Origin: Myxococcales bacterium
GTDB taxonomy: Bacteria > Myxococcota_A > Polyangia > Polyangiales > Polyangiaceae
Direction of reading: 5' to 3'
Assembly: GCA_013297655.1 (NCBI GenBank)
Contig: JAAFHV010000023.1
Coordinates: 6,040 to 45,547, forward strand
DNA length: 39,508 nt
Shown here: positions 10,201 through 18,628 of the stretch, piece after piece
How positions within the stretch are numbered: position 1 is the stretch's first letter
Layout: every line of letters begins with the position of its first letter
The notes under the pieces: generated by a model
Databases searched by the model: none
What the model was told of the DNA's origin: nothing
Seen by the model: the letters and a program-made list of their open reading frames with translations, nothing else
Program-made: the position numbers and the translations under genes

Positions 10201-10509
10201 GTACGCCACCCGCGTCGGCTGCCCCTCGAACACCCACGCCGCGAGCGCGAGCGCGTCGCGCGACGGCGCGCTCGTGGGGACCGCCTCGCCGTCGAGCCAA
10301 GCGAACGCCTCGGTCGCCGCCGCGGCAAGATCGGGAGCCAGCTCGGCGAGACGCGCTGCCACGTTCGCCCGTGTACGACCGGGGCCGAACGACTCGTTCG
10401 CGAGTGTGGCGCGCACTTTTCCCCACAGGACCGCGAGCTTCTCGGGTTTGGCGGGGGCGCTCCGCTCGGTCAATCCCTTCCGTGCCTCGGCACTCCAAAC
10501 GAGCGTCAT
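7282..10509 (-). CDS. DUF4132 domain protein (MolR-like)
   Basis: A 1,075-residue cytoplasmic protein without signal peptide or membrane segment. The C-terminal third carries the marks of DUF4132: a GRTWSREAFFATWVHHPLARHL stretch, then the core AHPIEL... followed by GDYELVQPFEQLAR near residue 955. The same domain, with a WGR domain, is found in enterobacterial MolR/YehI proteins. The N-terminal two thirds are rich in helices and Ala/Leu and look like HEAT-type repeats (inference), with LPWVLVRPPWEAKK near the middle. Its molecular role is not known; a link to molybdate metabolism was proposed for MolR long ago but is not firm. It is divergent from the WGR-domain gene starting near 10636, with about 126 bases between, suggesting shared control of two parts that are fused elsewhere. 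Confidence 0.85.
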   Translation of the reverse strand: MTLVWSAEARKGLTERSAPAKPEKLAVLWGKVRATLANESFGPGRTRANVAARLAELAPDLAAAATEAFAWLDGEAVPTSAPSRDALALAAWVFEGQPTRVAYLFEIVARELGLRLVLDASTSLHGLLPASGTSLPARGPRPRPAWPEALRRACLFVPESERRACEALAFERFESATISLKITLAHAFFGVPELARRAASEVLAAPASTYVPAELLLASLTDPDLAEAVLARRSGAIHLEDFVAALGERALPSLFRIAAESTVRHELGYVASALSVFVRADVAKVLADNIAKSEMREVAVGYFLDHPALAAAALGPVAAKKGRPGALAADLLARATKLLETSREVVSAGEGPPAKGARATNEAVADLPWVLVRPPWEAKKSARPARTPHVVKGLSLLTRPERITIDDAFAWYRRSRGQRAMTDEERAAWEARVAAGESVPGFVEDQATVPDDLVIRHYNEGTPNVVMAPYQLELTMAAEFGVQVLPGLVRWLDSTFATSTHFGFLSALLAEGIDSPRAAATMLRLRDAPAPRGDVAWRWFRRHPEAAFVGLIPLAVGGGGDLAARDDAERALHDLTRLSRAHEALGRKIAAEYGDETRAAVDEILAFDPRWRCPKKAPKLPPSFRAETLSLVTKAGAPLATEAIERVGAMLAFSAHEPSYVGLVDVREACDPRSLGELAWAVAKAWEEAGRKKRDDWMLWSIAHFADEEIVRRTTPAIRDSAILDVLVTIGTDEAAMELATLVFRRKEKAYAWGAEAAEKKLHELAMRRGVSKDVLDDALVPTLDVDEAGGLDLDYGSRTLRVGFDAQLAPFVLTEDGARARALPPKRKTDDPEKVALAKRRWDSLKEDVATVAWRRIEALEAAMVRGRTWSREAFFATWVHHPLARHLAHGVIFVARSGAGSTPFRVAEDSTLADARDAAFTLEADARVGVAHPIELGEEATHAFATLLGDYELVQPFEQLARALRPLDPGAKEVIVEPPPGFVLRLHDVQTDLVKRGFRRDHDAYSRALARGGRGRARLVLEATLPKGTWSPPRSRIATLTFVDDDGDRLDTIDPVDGAETVHDVELALTRPR

Positions 10510-10635
10510 TCCGACAGCCTACTTCGCCACGCGTCGCGCCGAGAATGAGAGACGGCCCGCTCCTAAAGAAAGGACGCGGTGGCCGTGACGCTCGGAGATC
10601 GCCCCTCGTTCGTCTCCGCTGATAGCCTGCCAGCG

Positions 10636-13290
10636 ATGGCAAAGAAGCGCGCGCTACCGCTCGAGATCGAGACCCAAGCTCTGCCGCTGCCAACGCGATC
10701 GTGCGAGGCCACCGCGCTGCTCTACCACCCGGTGGAGAGATGCCTCTGGATGCTCTCGTTCGGGGGCTCCCTCTGGCGCTACAAAGACGAGCAGTGGACT
10801 CCCCTGTCGCAAGCGTCCGACCTCATGCCGGCGGGCTTCTCGGCCGTCTACTCTTGGGGCTTCTATTTCTACTGGGACGCGCGCCGCAACGCCGCCGTGT
10901 GCTTCGCTTCGGGCTACGGCGGCAACGAGCACCCGGTCATGGGCGTTTGGGACGGCAAGCGTTTCGCGGAATGCATCCCGAGAGACTCCATCAAGAGCTC
11001 CAACAGCGACACCTTCGTGTGGGACCCGCACCGAAACGTCTTGGTCCATTTCGTGAGCTCGCGGGACGGTGACCCGCGTTATGCGGCGGGAACGCTCCAC
11101 GCGCGCGAGCTGGACGAAAAGGGAGTATGGCGCGACGTGGGGCCGGCTCAGCCCATCACGGACACGGTCAACCTGATGGGCGCCTACGACGGCGATCTCC
11201 GCGCCGCCGTCTGCATCAGCGCCAGCGGAGGCGCCTATGCCTGGAACGGCACCGCATGGAAAACCCTCCCCGTCGAGGCGACCTACCCTTGGTTTCCTTA
11301 CGCGACCGCCCCCGGCCCGCGCAGCCAGGGGCTCGTGTTCGTGTACGCCCCCCGCGAGACCGGCCAATGGCCCGCGCACGTGCTCGAGCAGAGCAAAGGC
11401 AAGCTCCGCACGAAGCCCATCTCCACGATGCGCGCCTCGGGCGGTATGGCCTACGACCACCACGCGGACGTGACGTACGTCTACGGACCGTGGCTCGGGG
11501 CTGGCACGTTGCAAACCACCCTCGGCACCTACGACGCCGGCACATTCTCGCCGTATGGCCGCGCCTACGCGGGGCAAAAGCCCTACTGCGGGCCCGGGCA
11601 CCTCTTCGCCGACGAAGGCCGCTCGGCGCTCTATTGGCTCCGTTTTCCAGGAGGCCCAGCGAAGCCCTTGGCCGACGTGCTGCCTCCGCCTCCAGATGCC
11701 ATCGCCCACGCGGCGACGCGGCGCGGGGTGTACGCGATAGGCAACGACGGCGCGGCCGGCTTCTTTGGATACGACGAAACGGCCTTCGTGAGCCACGCCC
11801 CCGCCCCTGCCGACTTTCCCACCCGCGGCGGCACGTGCCTCGGCGCCGACTACGAAGGCGACCGGCTCCTCCTCGTGAGCGGTGAGCCCTCCGGATACGG
11901 CCCTTTCCCGAAAGACGCGTGGCTCCTCGAAGGCAAGACGTGGAAGAAGCTCACCGTCACCGGCACCGCGCCCGCGGTCTCGGGGGCGGCCGTCGGGTTC
12001 GATCCGGAGCGCGCGCGGTGGATCGTCGCCGGCGGTCGCGACAAGGGCTACAAAGACGGCCTAAAGACCTTCGAGACCGACGAAAAAAAATGGCGCGCAT
12101 TCCCTACGAGCTTCCTCGGCAAGAACGGGAAATCGACCGGCGCCAAGCACGTGGTCACGGTGGGCTACGACGCGACGTCGAAACAAACATTCGCTCTGGC
12201 GGGCTACTACGGCGAGACCCAGGCCTATGCCTACGAGGGCGAAGGCGTGTGGCGCCTCCTCGACGACGCGCCGGCGAAGGGCGCCTACGACGTGACCACA
12301 CGGACCCTCGCATGGCGCGAAACCTACCGCGACGGGCTCGTGCACACGATCGCCCTCGGCGCCCTCCTCGACGCGTACGCGAAATCTCGTGCTGCCACGC
12401 CGAAGGGGAAATCCAAGAGCAAGAGCGCCGTCGATGCCAAGATCGAGGCCACAGCGAGCGCGCCTGCCCTCCCGAACGAGGTTTGGCTCCGCTACCAAGA
12501 CGACAGCTCCGACAAGGTCTGGTTCGCGCGCGCGAAGGGCTCGTCCTTCACTGTGCGTTGGGGAAAACGCGGCGCCGCGCTGCAGGAGAAGACCACAGTC
12601 GCCAAGAGCCCGGCGGAGGCGCAAACCAAGTATCGAGCGCTCGTGAAGTCGAAGCTGGAGAAAGGTTACGAGCATGCCCCCGAGGGCGAGGCGATCGCCA
12701 CTCTTCCGGGGCTCCGCGCCTGGCACATCAAAGGAAAGAAGCGCAGCGACGACGTCTGGGGCGGAGTGCCGAAGGGGGTACCCGAGAAGGATTGGCCCAT
12801 GTGCGCGGAGTGCGAGGGTGCCCTGATTCACGTCGCTACGTTTCACGCCGATCCCGAGCGCTTGCCGCTCACGAAGCACGCCGCCTTGATGGCCTTCGTC
12901 TGCGGAAACGAGATGTGCGAGTTTTGGGACGCCGACACGGGCGCCAACCGCGTGCTGCTCCGCACCGCGGCCGACCTGGCGAAGCCCACGTTGAAGGCGC
13001 CCCCGAAGGACGGAGAGATCTCGAAGCGCCGAACGTTCGCCTACGAAGAGGTGTTCGAGGTCGACCAAGAGCTCGAGCCCAACGCTCCGAGCCCACAAGA
13101 CTGCGACAAGGTGGGCGGTTACCCCGCCTTCATTCAAGGCGACGAGACGCCCGAGTGCACCAAGTGCTCCAAGCCGATGCGGTTCGTAGCCCAGCTCAAC
13201 GAGCGCGACATGAACTTCACCGGCGGGGGCATAAGCTACATCTTCGTGTGCGACAAAGAGCACGACGCCAAGCTGCTCATGCAACGATGA
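10636..13290 (+). CDS. WGR-domain protein with N-terminal kelch-like propeller and Cys-rich C-terminus
   Basis: An 884-residue protein in at least three parts. Residues about 15-590 contain repeated kelch-like stretches (GGMAYDHHADVTYVYG; AAVGFDPERARWIVAGGRD), suggesting a beta-propeller. Residues about 615-685 are a WGR domain (VWLRYQDDSSDKVW ... FTVRWGKRG), a fold that binds nucleic acid in PARP-like proteins. The C-terminus has MCAEC near 722, CTKCSKPMRFVAQL near 841, and VGGYPAFIQGDE just before it, resembling the DUF1963/YwqG family and likely metal-binding. The ATG at 10636 gives a natural basic N-terminus but no ribosome-binding site. An in-frame GTG at 10585 lies 10 bases after AAAGAAAGGA and is a real alternative. 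The gene diverges from the DUF4132 gene. The function is unknown. Confidence 0.85.
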   Translation: MAKKRALPLEIETQALPLPTRSCEATALLYHPVERCLWMLSFGGSLWRYKDEQWTPLSQASDLMPAGFSAVYSWGFYFYWDARRNAAVCFASGYGGNEHPVMGVWDGKRFAECIPRDSIKSSNSDTFVWDPHRNVLVHFVSSRDGDPRYAAGTLHARELDEKGVWRDVGPAQPITDTVNLMGAYDGDLRAAVCISASGGAYAWNGTAWKTLPVEATYPWFPYATAPGPRSQGLVFVYAPRETGQWPAHVLEQSKGKLRTKPISTMRASGGMAYDHHADVTYVYGPWLGAGTLQTTLGTYDAGTFSPYGRAYAGQKPYCGPGHLFADEGRSALYWLRFPGGPAKPLADVLPPPPDAIAHAATRRGVYAIGNDGAAGFFGYDETAFVSHAPAPADFPTRGGTCLGADYEGDRLLLVSGEPSGYGPFPKDAWLLEGKTWKKLTVTGTAPAVSGAAVGFDPERARWIVAGGRDKGYKDGLKTFETDEKKWRAFPTSFLGKNGKSTGAKHVVTVGYDATSKQTFALAGYYGETQAYAYEGEGVWRLLDDAPAKGAYDVTTRTLAWRETYRDGLVHTIALGALLDAYAKSRAATPKGKSKSKSAVDAKIEATASAPALPNEVWLRYQDDSSDKVWFARAKGSSFTVRWGKRGAALQEKTTVAKSPAEAQTKYRALVKSKLEKGYEHAPEGEAIATLPGLRAWHIKGKKRSDDVWGGVPKGVPEKDWPMCAECEGALIHVATFHADPERLPLTKHAALMAFVCGNEMCEFWDADTGANRVLLRTAADLAKPTLKAPPKDGEISKRRTFAYEEVFEVDQELEPNAPSPQDCDKVGGYPAFIQGDETPECTKCSKPMRFVAQLNERDMNFTGGGISYIFVCDKEHDAKLLMQR

Positions 13291-13366
13291 CCTCCCCGCT
13301 CGAAGGTGGCGCTCCGTCCGACCGTCGCCGCGCCCGCCACCCATCCCCGTGTGCAACGAGGCAAAC

Positions 13367-13870
13367 GTGCATCCCTCACGCATCGTCCGTCACTGCATCG
13401 CGCTCGTCGTTCCGCTGGTCGGCCTCGTCGCCTGCGCCCCTCCCGCGATCCCGGTCGCGGTCCTCGAGGCGCCGCCCATGCCTCCTCCACCGCACGGCCC
13501 GATCGGGGAGCCAAACGCGCCGGCCCCTCCCCCCGAGCCCGACGCGACTGCCTTTTTGGGCTGCTGGCTGGAAGACGTCGACGGTCGCCACGGGTGCGAC
13601 GACACGGTGAACGTCTCCGGCACCGCCTCGAGCCTCGTCGTGACGAGCGAAGACTGCAACGACGGCGCTGCCTATGTCACCGCGCGGGCCGCCATCCAAG
13701 GCGGCTTGCTCGACCTCGAGCTCGTGGTGCCGAGCAACGGAACGCGGATCGAATACACGCTTCGTCCGGGCAAGCGCGGCTCCCTCGAGGGCAAGATCAA
13801 GGTCACGATCGGCGAAGGGGTCTCCCATGTCCCCGTCGTTTGGCGCCGGTGCGAAGCGAAGGGCGGCTGA
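13367..13870 (+). CDS. Small putative lipoprotein
   Basis: A 167-residue protein starting at GTG 13367; a GAGG sequence five bases upstream decides this start over the earlier in-frame GTG at 13349. A short basic N-region (HPSRIVRH) leads into a hydrophobic segment ending in GLVAC, a good lipobox with Cys near 23. A proline-rich linker follows (PPMPPPPHG, PAPPPEP), then a compact domain of about 115 residues with Cys at the start (FLGCWLED), in the middle and near the end (WRRCEAK). Its layout, with a short GCW opening and beta-strand pattern, resembles lipocalin-like secreted domains, but this is only a resemblance. It lies about 75 bases after the WGR gene on the same strand. Confidence 0.7.
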   Translation: MHPSRIVRHCIALVVPLVGLVACAPPAIPVAVLEAPPMPPPPHGPIGEPNAPAPPPEPDATAFLGCWLEDVDGRHGCDDTVNVSGTASSLVVTSEDCNDGAAYVTARAAIQGGLLDLELVVPSNGTRIEYTLRPGKRGSLEGKIKVTIGEGVSHVPVVWRRCEAKGG

Positions 13871-13960
13871 GCCGAATCCTGGTTCCACGAGCGCGCGGTC
13901 GGCGGCGATACTTGGCTGCGCACTGCACACGGAGCCTGGTGCACGTCGCGCGGAAGGCGA

Positions 13961-15130
13961 TCAACGGTCGTCGCGTTCAATCCCAATCGAGACGAGCTTT
14001 TCCCCGTCGAGCTTCGCGCGAACGAGCCCGCCGCGCACGGTGAGCGTCGTCACGCCCGCGTCGACCCGCGAAGCGGTGGCCCCGAGCGCGCGCGAGAGTG
14101 CCTCTTTGCTCGTCGCGATCGGAGCCCCGAACGTCACGTCGACCGTGTGGACCGCGTCGCGCCCGTCGCGTGCTCGCTTCTCGATCGACGCACTCGCGAC
14201 GTTGCGCTCCGGCAGGCCCGCGCGGAAGGTAATCCGGTCTCCCACGGTTTTGTCGTACACGCCGAGAGTGCCATAAAACCCCACCGGCTCCGGCGCACGC
14301 GGCCGAAGCGCGAGCGCGACGAGGCGCGCCACGTCGCCGACCGCGCGGAACCGGTCTGGCAAGATCTCCACCATCGCCGTACGCCGAAACAAGATCCGAT
14401 GCACCTGCCACGCCGTCAGCGGATCGGCGCGGTCCTTGTGGGAGAACATGAGCGTGGCCGAGAACGCCGCGTTCTTCGGGGAGAAGCTATGTCCGCCCGC
14501 CTGGTGGGAGTCGAGGGGCCCCGGCATCGCCCGTGGCGCGCCATAACGCGTCGCGATCCGCTGCATATCGACCACGACGGGGGGCTCGTATTCCACCACC
14601 AACCCAATCATCTCGCCGTCGTGGGTCTCCACCGTCACGGCGTGAACGGTGGAATGGCGCGGCGCCAAGTGAAGATCCATATAGGTCGAGCCCGGCGTTC
14701 GATTGCAAAGTACGGCAGGCCCGAACATGCTGATCACGTCGCCCACGTCCACGTCTGGGCGCAAGAATCCATCAGGCTCCACCAAGAGCCGCGTAAGCTC
14801 CGCTTTAGCCTCGAGGCGCGCAGGGTCGCCCTTCGCGGGTGGAGCGGCAGCGCACCGAACCGGATGCGGCACGAACAGGCTCGCCTTCATCCCGGCCGCC
14901 TTCGCTGCTCGTGTCGCTTCTCCGCTATCGATCGTGTCGTCGCCTCCTTCAGGCGCCCGCGCCTGCGCGCCACTGTCCGCGCTCGGCCCCAACGCCGCGT
15001 CAGCCCCCGCGTCGATGCCCGTCGGCACCGCGACCGCGGAGCCGGCGGAGGCGGCCTCCACGTTGGGCACCGGCGCCGCCTCCGGGGAGTGGCACGCCAA
15101 AAGCACGAGACCGAACGCCGCGATCCGCAT
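13961..15130 (-). CDS. Putative lipoprotein of unknown function
   Basis: A 389-residue protein with a very short signal sequence (MRIAAFGLVLLAC), lipobox Cys at residue 13. It is followed by an Ala/Asp/Gly-rich linker of about 60 residues (GIDAGADAALGPSADSG), a composition seen in several secreted proteins of this window. The globular part (from about 95) includes VGDVISMFGPAVLCNRTPG, reminiscent of helix-strand units in lipoproteins where sequence change tracks allele products, and pairs of related segments around a GVYDKTVGDRITFRAG stretch. I do not recognise a family. The start at 15130 has a weak purine-rich sequence upstream. It is the last gene of the minus-strand run beginning at 16442, 71 bases after the ferritin-like gene, so it may belong to the same transcript. 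Confidence 0.72.
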   Translation of the reverse strand: MRIAAFGLVLLACHSPEAAPVPNVEAASAGSAVAVPTGIDAGADAALGPSADSGAQARAPEGGDDTIDSGEATRAAKAAGMKASLFVPHPVRCAAAPPAKGDPARLEAKAELTRLLVEPDGFLRPDVDVGDVISMFGPAVLCNRTPGSTYMDLHLAPRHSTVHAVTVETHDGEMIGLVVEYEPPVVVDMQRIATRYGAPRAMPGPLDSHQAGGHSFSPKNAAFSATLMFSHKDRADPLTAWQVHRILFRRTAMVEILPDRFRAVGDVARLVALALRPRAPEPVGFYGTLGVYDKTVGDRITFRAGLPERNVASASIEKRARDGRDAVHTVDVTFGAPIATSKEALSRALGATASRVDAGVTTLTVRGGLVRAKLDGEKLVSIGIERDDR

Positions 15131-15201
15131 CTCTCGAAATTACCATACCCACCCGCGCACACTTCACGTCGTGAGCCGCGCTCCCGAACCTGCGCCGAGC
15201 C

Positions 15202-16017
15202 TCACGTCGCCGCCCCCGCATCGACCCACGTCGCGAGCTTCTCCGCGCGAAACCCGAAGTGCCGGAGCCCAGGCACCACGAGATCACGAAGCGTCGCCAC
15301 GAGGGCCGCTTCCACCACGTCGGCGCGCGGAAATCCATGCTCGGCGAGCACGTCTTGCCCACGCGCGGCGACCGCGTCGAGCCGCGGCGTGGCGAGCGCA
15401 CGCCACTCGCGAAGATTGCATACCGCGAGCGGCAGCAGCCAATCTTCCACCGCCGCGCGATGCCCCTCGGGCAGGGTCGCGAGGTATGCCCAGCCGATGC
15501 GCGCGTGGTCCACCTCGTCGCTCAAGAGCTCCGAAAGCGCGGCGCGCGCGAGCGGCACCTTCGCCCCCTCGAGCGACGCGGACAAATAGCCACTCGCGAA
15601 CGTCTCGTTGAACGCACACTGGCCAATCACGTGGAGCACACTGCGCTCTTCCGCGCTCGTCGCCGCCGCGTGGGCCGGAGGCGCAAACGGCAGCTCCGGC
15701 GGGTCTACCACCTCGGCCCCGAAGTACGCCGCCGCCATCCGCTTGCAGAGCGCGGCGTGGCGATGCTCGTCGTCCACCGCCCGCGCCGCGATTGAAACGA
15801 GCCCCGGATCGGCCCGCAGCGTACGCAGCGCGGCGTGGACCACCGCGAACGATCGCGCGACGCGCAGCTCCGTCGCCGCTTGGCTGAGCCACATGCGCGC
15901 GAGAAAATCCCGCGCTTCGCCGTCGAGCGTGTCTACCGCCGGCTCGTTCGTGGGCAATCGTCGGCGCGTGATTTTTCCGCCATAGCGCCCGTCGGACCGT
16001 GGAATGGGGAGGCTCAT
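15202..16017 (-). CDS. Ferritin-like (di-iron type) domain protein
   Basis: A 271-residue, soluble, mostly helical protein. Metal-ligand-type motifs are spaced as in ferritin-like four-helix bundles: a Glu in SQAATELRVA, a DDEHRHAAL motif (E-x-x-H), CAFNETFASGYL, and SDEVDHARIGWAYL (E-x-x-H again). These are the carboxylate and histidine pairs that would hold two iron atoms. The family is broad (oxygenases, storage proteins, reductases), and the substrate cannot be told. ATG 16017 is chosen because AAGGAG lies six bases upstream; that ribosome-binding site overlaps the TGA of the preceding Cys-rich lipoprotein gene, 11 bases away, so the two are probably translationally coupled. A GTG at 16032 in the same frame is rejected. 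Confidence 0.82.
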   Translation of the reverse strand: MSLPIPRSDGRYGGKITRRRLPTNEPAVDTLDGEARDFLARMWLSQAATELRVARSFAVVHAALRTLRADPGLVSIAARAVDDEHRHAALCKRMAAAYFGAEVVDPPELPFAPPAHAAATSAEERSVLHVIGQCAFNETFASGYLSASLEGAKVPLARAALSELLSDEVDHARIGWAYLATLPEGHRAAVEDWLLPLAVCNLREWRALATPRLDAVAARGQDVLAEHGFPRADVVEAALVATLRDLVVPGLRHFGFRAEKLATWVDAGAAT

Positions 16018-16028
16018 TCGAGGCTCCT

Positions 16029-16442
16029 TCACGGCACAGCGACGGGGCAGCAGAGCAAGTCCTTCGGGTTGGGATCACCGCTCCGGGAGCAGCACTCGAG
16101 GCCATTCTCGAAGGTGCATATCTGGCCCTTCGTCGTCGGCCAACCGTTCTCGCAGTGGCGCGCGTCCGCCCCCGCGTCCAAGATCACCGTCACCGCCGCG
16201 TCCCGCGAAGCATCGGCCGGGCTCGCGTCCGGCGCCCGTGCGTCTCTCCCCGCCGCGTCGGCGACGCTGGAATCGACGACGACGGGTGCGGTCGGGATCG
16301 GATCCTCCGCGAACACCGAGGGCCCCGGGCTCGGGACCTCGGGCTCGGGCTCCTCCGCGAGCGAGATCCCTCCGCACGCGGCGGTGCCCACCAGGAGGAG
16401 CGTGCTTCCAAAAACGATACTCTTCATCAAGCGATGCGTCAT
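16029..16442 (-). CDS. Cysteine-rich small lipoprotein
   Basis: A 137-residue exported protein. Its signal peptide (KSIVFGSTLLLVGTAAC) ends in a lipobox with Cys near 23. A Pro/Glu- and Ala/Asp-rich linker of about 65 residues follows. The last 45 residues hold six cysteines in the order C-C-CC-CC (HCENG, ICTF, ECCSRSG, LLCCPV), which suggests a small disulfide-bonded knot on the cell surface or in the periplasm. ATG 16442 was taken as start; a Met five residues later is possible and neither has a strong ribosome-binding site. It stands directly before the ferritin-like gene with overlapping translation signals, which suggests the two products work together, although one is exported and the other appears cytoplasmic. 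Confidence 0.75.
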   Translation of the reverse strand: MTHRLMKSIVFGSTLLLVGTAACGGISLAEEPEPEVPSPGPSVFAEDPIPTAPVVVDSSVADAAGRDARAPDASPADASRDAAVTVILDAGADARHCENGWPTTKGQICTFENGLECCSRSGDPNPKDLLCCPVAVP

Positions 16443-16552
16443 GCAGACACCATGACGCCATTCCGCGAATAAAAAATGCGAATGATCGCGACGGAACTGT
16501 TCGCCTCCTCCTTACAATCCGCGTGTCGCGTTCCCTTGCCCGCGAGCGACGC

Positions 16553-17269
16553 TCACGAGACGACCGCGATCGCGTCCTCGGCCTCGCTCGCTGCCCGCGC
16601 GAGGGCCTTCGCGCGTCGCACCACCTCCGAGAGGCGGGCCGAGATCCGCCACACCACGACGAGCGTGAGCACGAGGCCAGTGATGTGCACCGCGCACGCC
16701 AGCACGAACGCGAGGGTCCCTCGGTGCGACACGACCGAGAACGGAATACGCATCACGAAGAACGCCCACCACGCGGCGATGGGCGCGCGCGGCACCACCC
16801 GCGGCACGAACTCTCTCCACGGAATCCCTACGCGATACCCACGTACCGTGTCTTTCCCACGCCGCCGCGGCGGGAGCGGCATGCGGTTCGGCTCGAGCTG
16901 TTCGTCGAGGGTCGCGATCGCGAAGTACGGCACGATCAGGTTGGCGAGCGGCACGAAGTACCAGTGCAAAAAGCCGATCCCGAGGACCTTCGCGCGCCGC
17001 TCGAGGTCCGGCGTCGATCGCACGAAGAGCGCGCGCGAATAGGCCTGCCTCAGCCACGCGAGGAAGCACACCGCCCCGACCGCGAACGTGAGAAAACCGG
17101 TGCGATCGGTCGTATTGGCGATGCTCTCGACGATGGCGAGCGCGGAGGGCGGCGCGACGAGTCGCGCCACCACGATCGCCGGCACCATCCCGAACCGCAG
17201 GAGGCCCACGCCAATCCCGAGAAGTGCCCAATTGCGCCCACCCCAGCCCCAAGGATTCATCGGCTTCAT
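16553..17269 (-). CDS. DUF4328 family integral membrane protein
   Basis: A 238-residue protein with about five hydrophobic segments: near residues 15-40, 57-73, 97-122, 163-178 and 188-210. DUF4328 marks are visible: FLAWLRQAYSRAL after the second segment, then GIGFLHWYFVPLANLIVPYFAI, with the conserved Trp and PLAN...P. The family is common in actinobacteria and myxobacteria, and its function is not known. Another open frame covering nearly the same bases (16512-17285) encodes an Arg/Ala-rich sequence without hydrophobic segments and is a shadow. The gap of about 110 bases to the Cys-rich lipoprotein gene holds no recognised signal. Confidence 0.82.
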   Translation of the reverse strand: MKPMNPWGWGGRNWALLGIGVGLLRFGMVPAIVVARLVAPPSALAIVESIANTTDRTGFLTFAVGAVCFLAWLRQAYSRALFVRSTPDLERRAKVLGIGFLHWYFVPLANLIVPYFAIATLDEQLEPNRMPLPPRRRGKDTVRGYRVGIPWREFVPRVVPRAPIAAWWAFFVMRIPFSVVSHRGTLAFVLACAVHITGLVLTLVVVWRISARLSEVVRRAKALARAASEAEDAIAVVS

Positions 17270-17365
17270 GGGCTTGGCCTAGCAAGCGCGAAGCGAACAG
17301 CCACGGAGGCTCGTCGCCACGCGCAAGGCACGTCGTGCCCTGTCGGGAGCGTTGCCGTCAGCGCG

Positions 17366-18628
17366 TCACGGGCACGCGAACCGCGAGAGCCACGTATGCC
17401 CCGCGTCGCCGTAGAGCACCCACACGGTCTTCGACGTATCGAGCGTGATCGCCACGTCCGTAATGCCCACGCCCCGCGCGACGAGCCCGTGCGAAGTGAA
17501 TGCCCCCTGCAGATCGGTGTGCCCGAGCTCGAGCGCGCGCGGGGCCCCTCGCTCTCCCGACTCCGGGACTACACGTGCAACATACATGCGATCCGAATCG
17601 GCGCGCGTAGCGGCGAGTGGCGCCGGATCGATCCCATTCGGATAGAGCGACACGGTGCCCTTCACGTCGTCCTTCGGCGGGCTCTCCACTTTGAGCGAGA
17701 TCATGCCGAAGCCGGCCACGTCGTGGGGAAGCGGAATGAGGCCGATCGGTCCGTCTTTGGTGCGCCCGGCGGCGAGGACCACCCCACGCTCGGCGGGCCC
17801 TCCCACCATGAGCACGGCGTCGCTCCCGAGCGCGAGCTTGCCATCTTTGCCAATCGAGATTTCCCGCGCGTGAACCGGCGTCATCGCCGTGCGCGCGTCC
17901 AAGTAGAGGAACACGACCTTGTCGCCGTGAGGCACGAACGAGATCTGCGTCGCGCCGCTCCCCTCGTCCGAGATCCTCACCGGCTCCCCGTCGTCGAGCA
18001 CGCCGAAGGCTTGGATCATGAGCCCCTCGGTGGTGTTGCGCTCGTTCAGATAGGCCACGATCGAGTGCCCCTCGCCGAGCGGCGCGGCCACGATGCGGGT
18101 GCCGGTTCGGCCTTTGCCCACCTCGCGCTCGTTGCCACCTTCGACCCTGCGAATGACGCCGCCCTTCGATGGACAATACACGGATTTTCCGGCCGGCTCG
18201 CAGGGCGGGTAGCTCATCGCCTCGAACGAGAGCACCCGCGTCGGCGGGACCACCACGTTCGCGGGCGGGATCACGACGCCAAACCCCTTCGGTCGCCCCG
18301 AGTCGTTCGCGACGACGGAGAGGCGCGCGCCCTCCTGCGCCAAATAGGCCGTGCCGCGAAACGGCTGCTCTTGCGGACCAAAGAGCGTCTTGCACCCGTT
18401 CGGTCCCGCGTCGCCGACGAACGGCACGAACGACGTCGCGCCGTCACGTGCTCCCGCGTCCTTGACCGCGGCGTCCTCGTCCTTCGCGGCGTCTTTCACG
18501 GCGGTCTCCGCGGGCGGCGGAGTGGGCGCAAGCGCCGCGTCTTTTGCGCCCTCCGGCTTCGACTTGCACCCCATGCCCACGAAGGCGACCGAAGCGCCGA
18601 GGAGCGCGACGACTGCCCACGATCTCAT
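17366..18628 (-). CDS. Putative lipoprotein with repeated beta-type segments
   Basis: A 420-residue exported protein; the signal peptide ends in FVGMGC with Cys near residue 21. A charged Ala/Asp/Lys-rich linker (about 22-66) leads to a globular part containing repeated strand-rich stretches (TRIVAAPLGEGHSIVAYLNE; QISFVPHGDKVVFLYLD; GVVLAAGRTKDGPIGLIPL), compatible with a beta-propeller, plus four Cys (GCKTLFG, PPCEP, VYCPS and the penultimate FACP). Its ATG overlaps the stop of the gene at 18625-19194 by four bases (ATGA), so the two form a translationally coupled pair. The function is not recognised. A surface sensor or binding protein working with the TonB-C-like partner is a guess. Confidence 0.75.
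   Translation of the reverse strand: MRSWAVVALLGASVAFVGMGCKSKPEGAKDAALAPTPPPAETAVKDAAKDEDAAVKDAGARDGATSFVPFVGDAGPNGCKTLFGPQEQPFRGTAYLAQEGARLSVVANDSGRPKGFGVVIPPANVVVPPTRVLSFEAMSYPPCEPAGKSVYCPSKGGVIRRVEGGNEREVGKGRTGTRIVAAPLGEGHSIVAYLNERNTTEGLMIQAFGVLDDGEPVRISDEGSGATQISFVPHGDKVVFLYLDARTAMTPVHAREISIGKDGKLALGSDAVLMVGGPAERGVVLAAGRTKDGPIGLIPLPHDVAGFGMISLKVESPPKDDVKGTVSLYPNGIDPAPLAATRADSDRMYVARVVPESGERGAPRALELGHTDLQGAFTSHGLVARGVGITDVAITLDTSKTVWVLYGDAGHTWLSRFACP

Noticed and set aside
16512..17285. A 257-codon minus-strand open frame overlapping the DUF4328 gene
   Set aside because: It encodes Arg/Ala/Gly-rich sequence without domains, while the other frame (16553-17269) has clear membrane segments and DUF4328 motifs.
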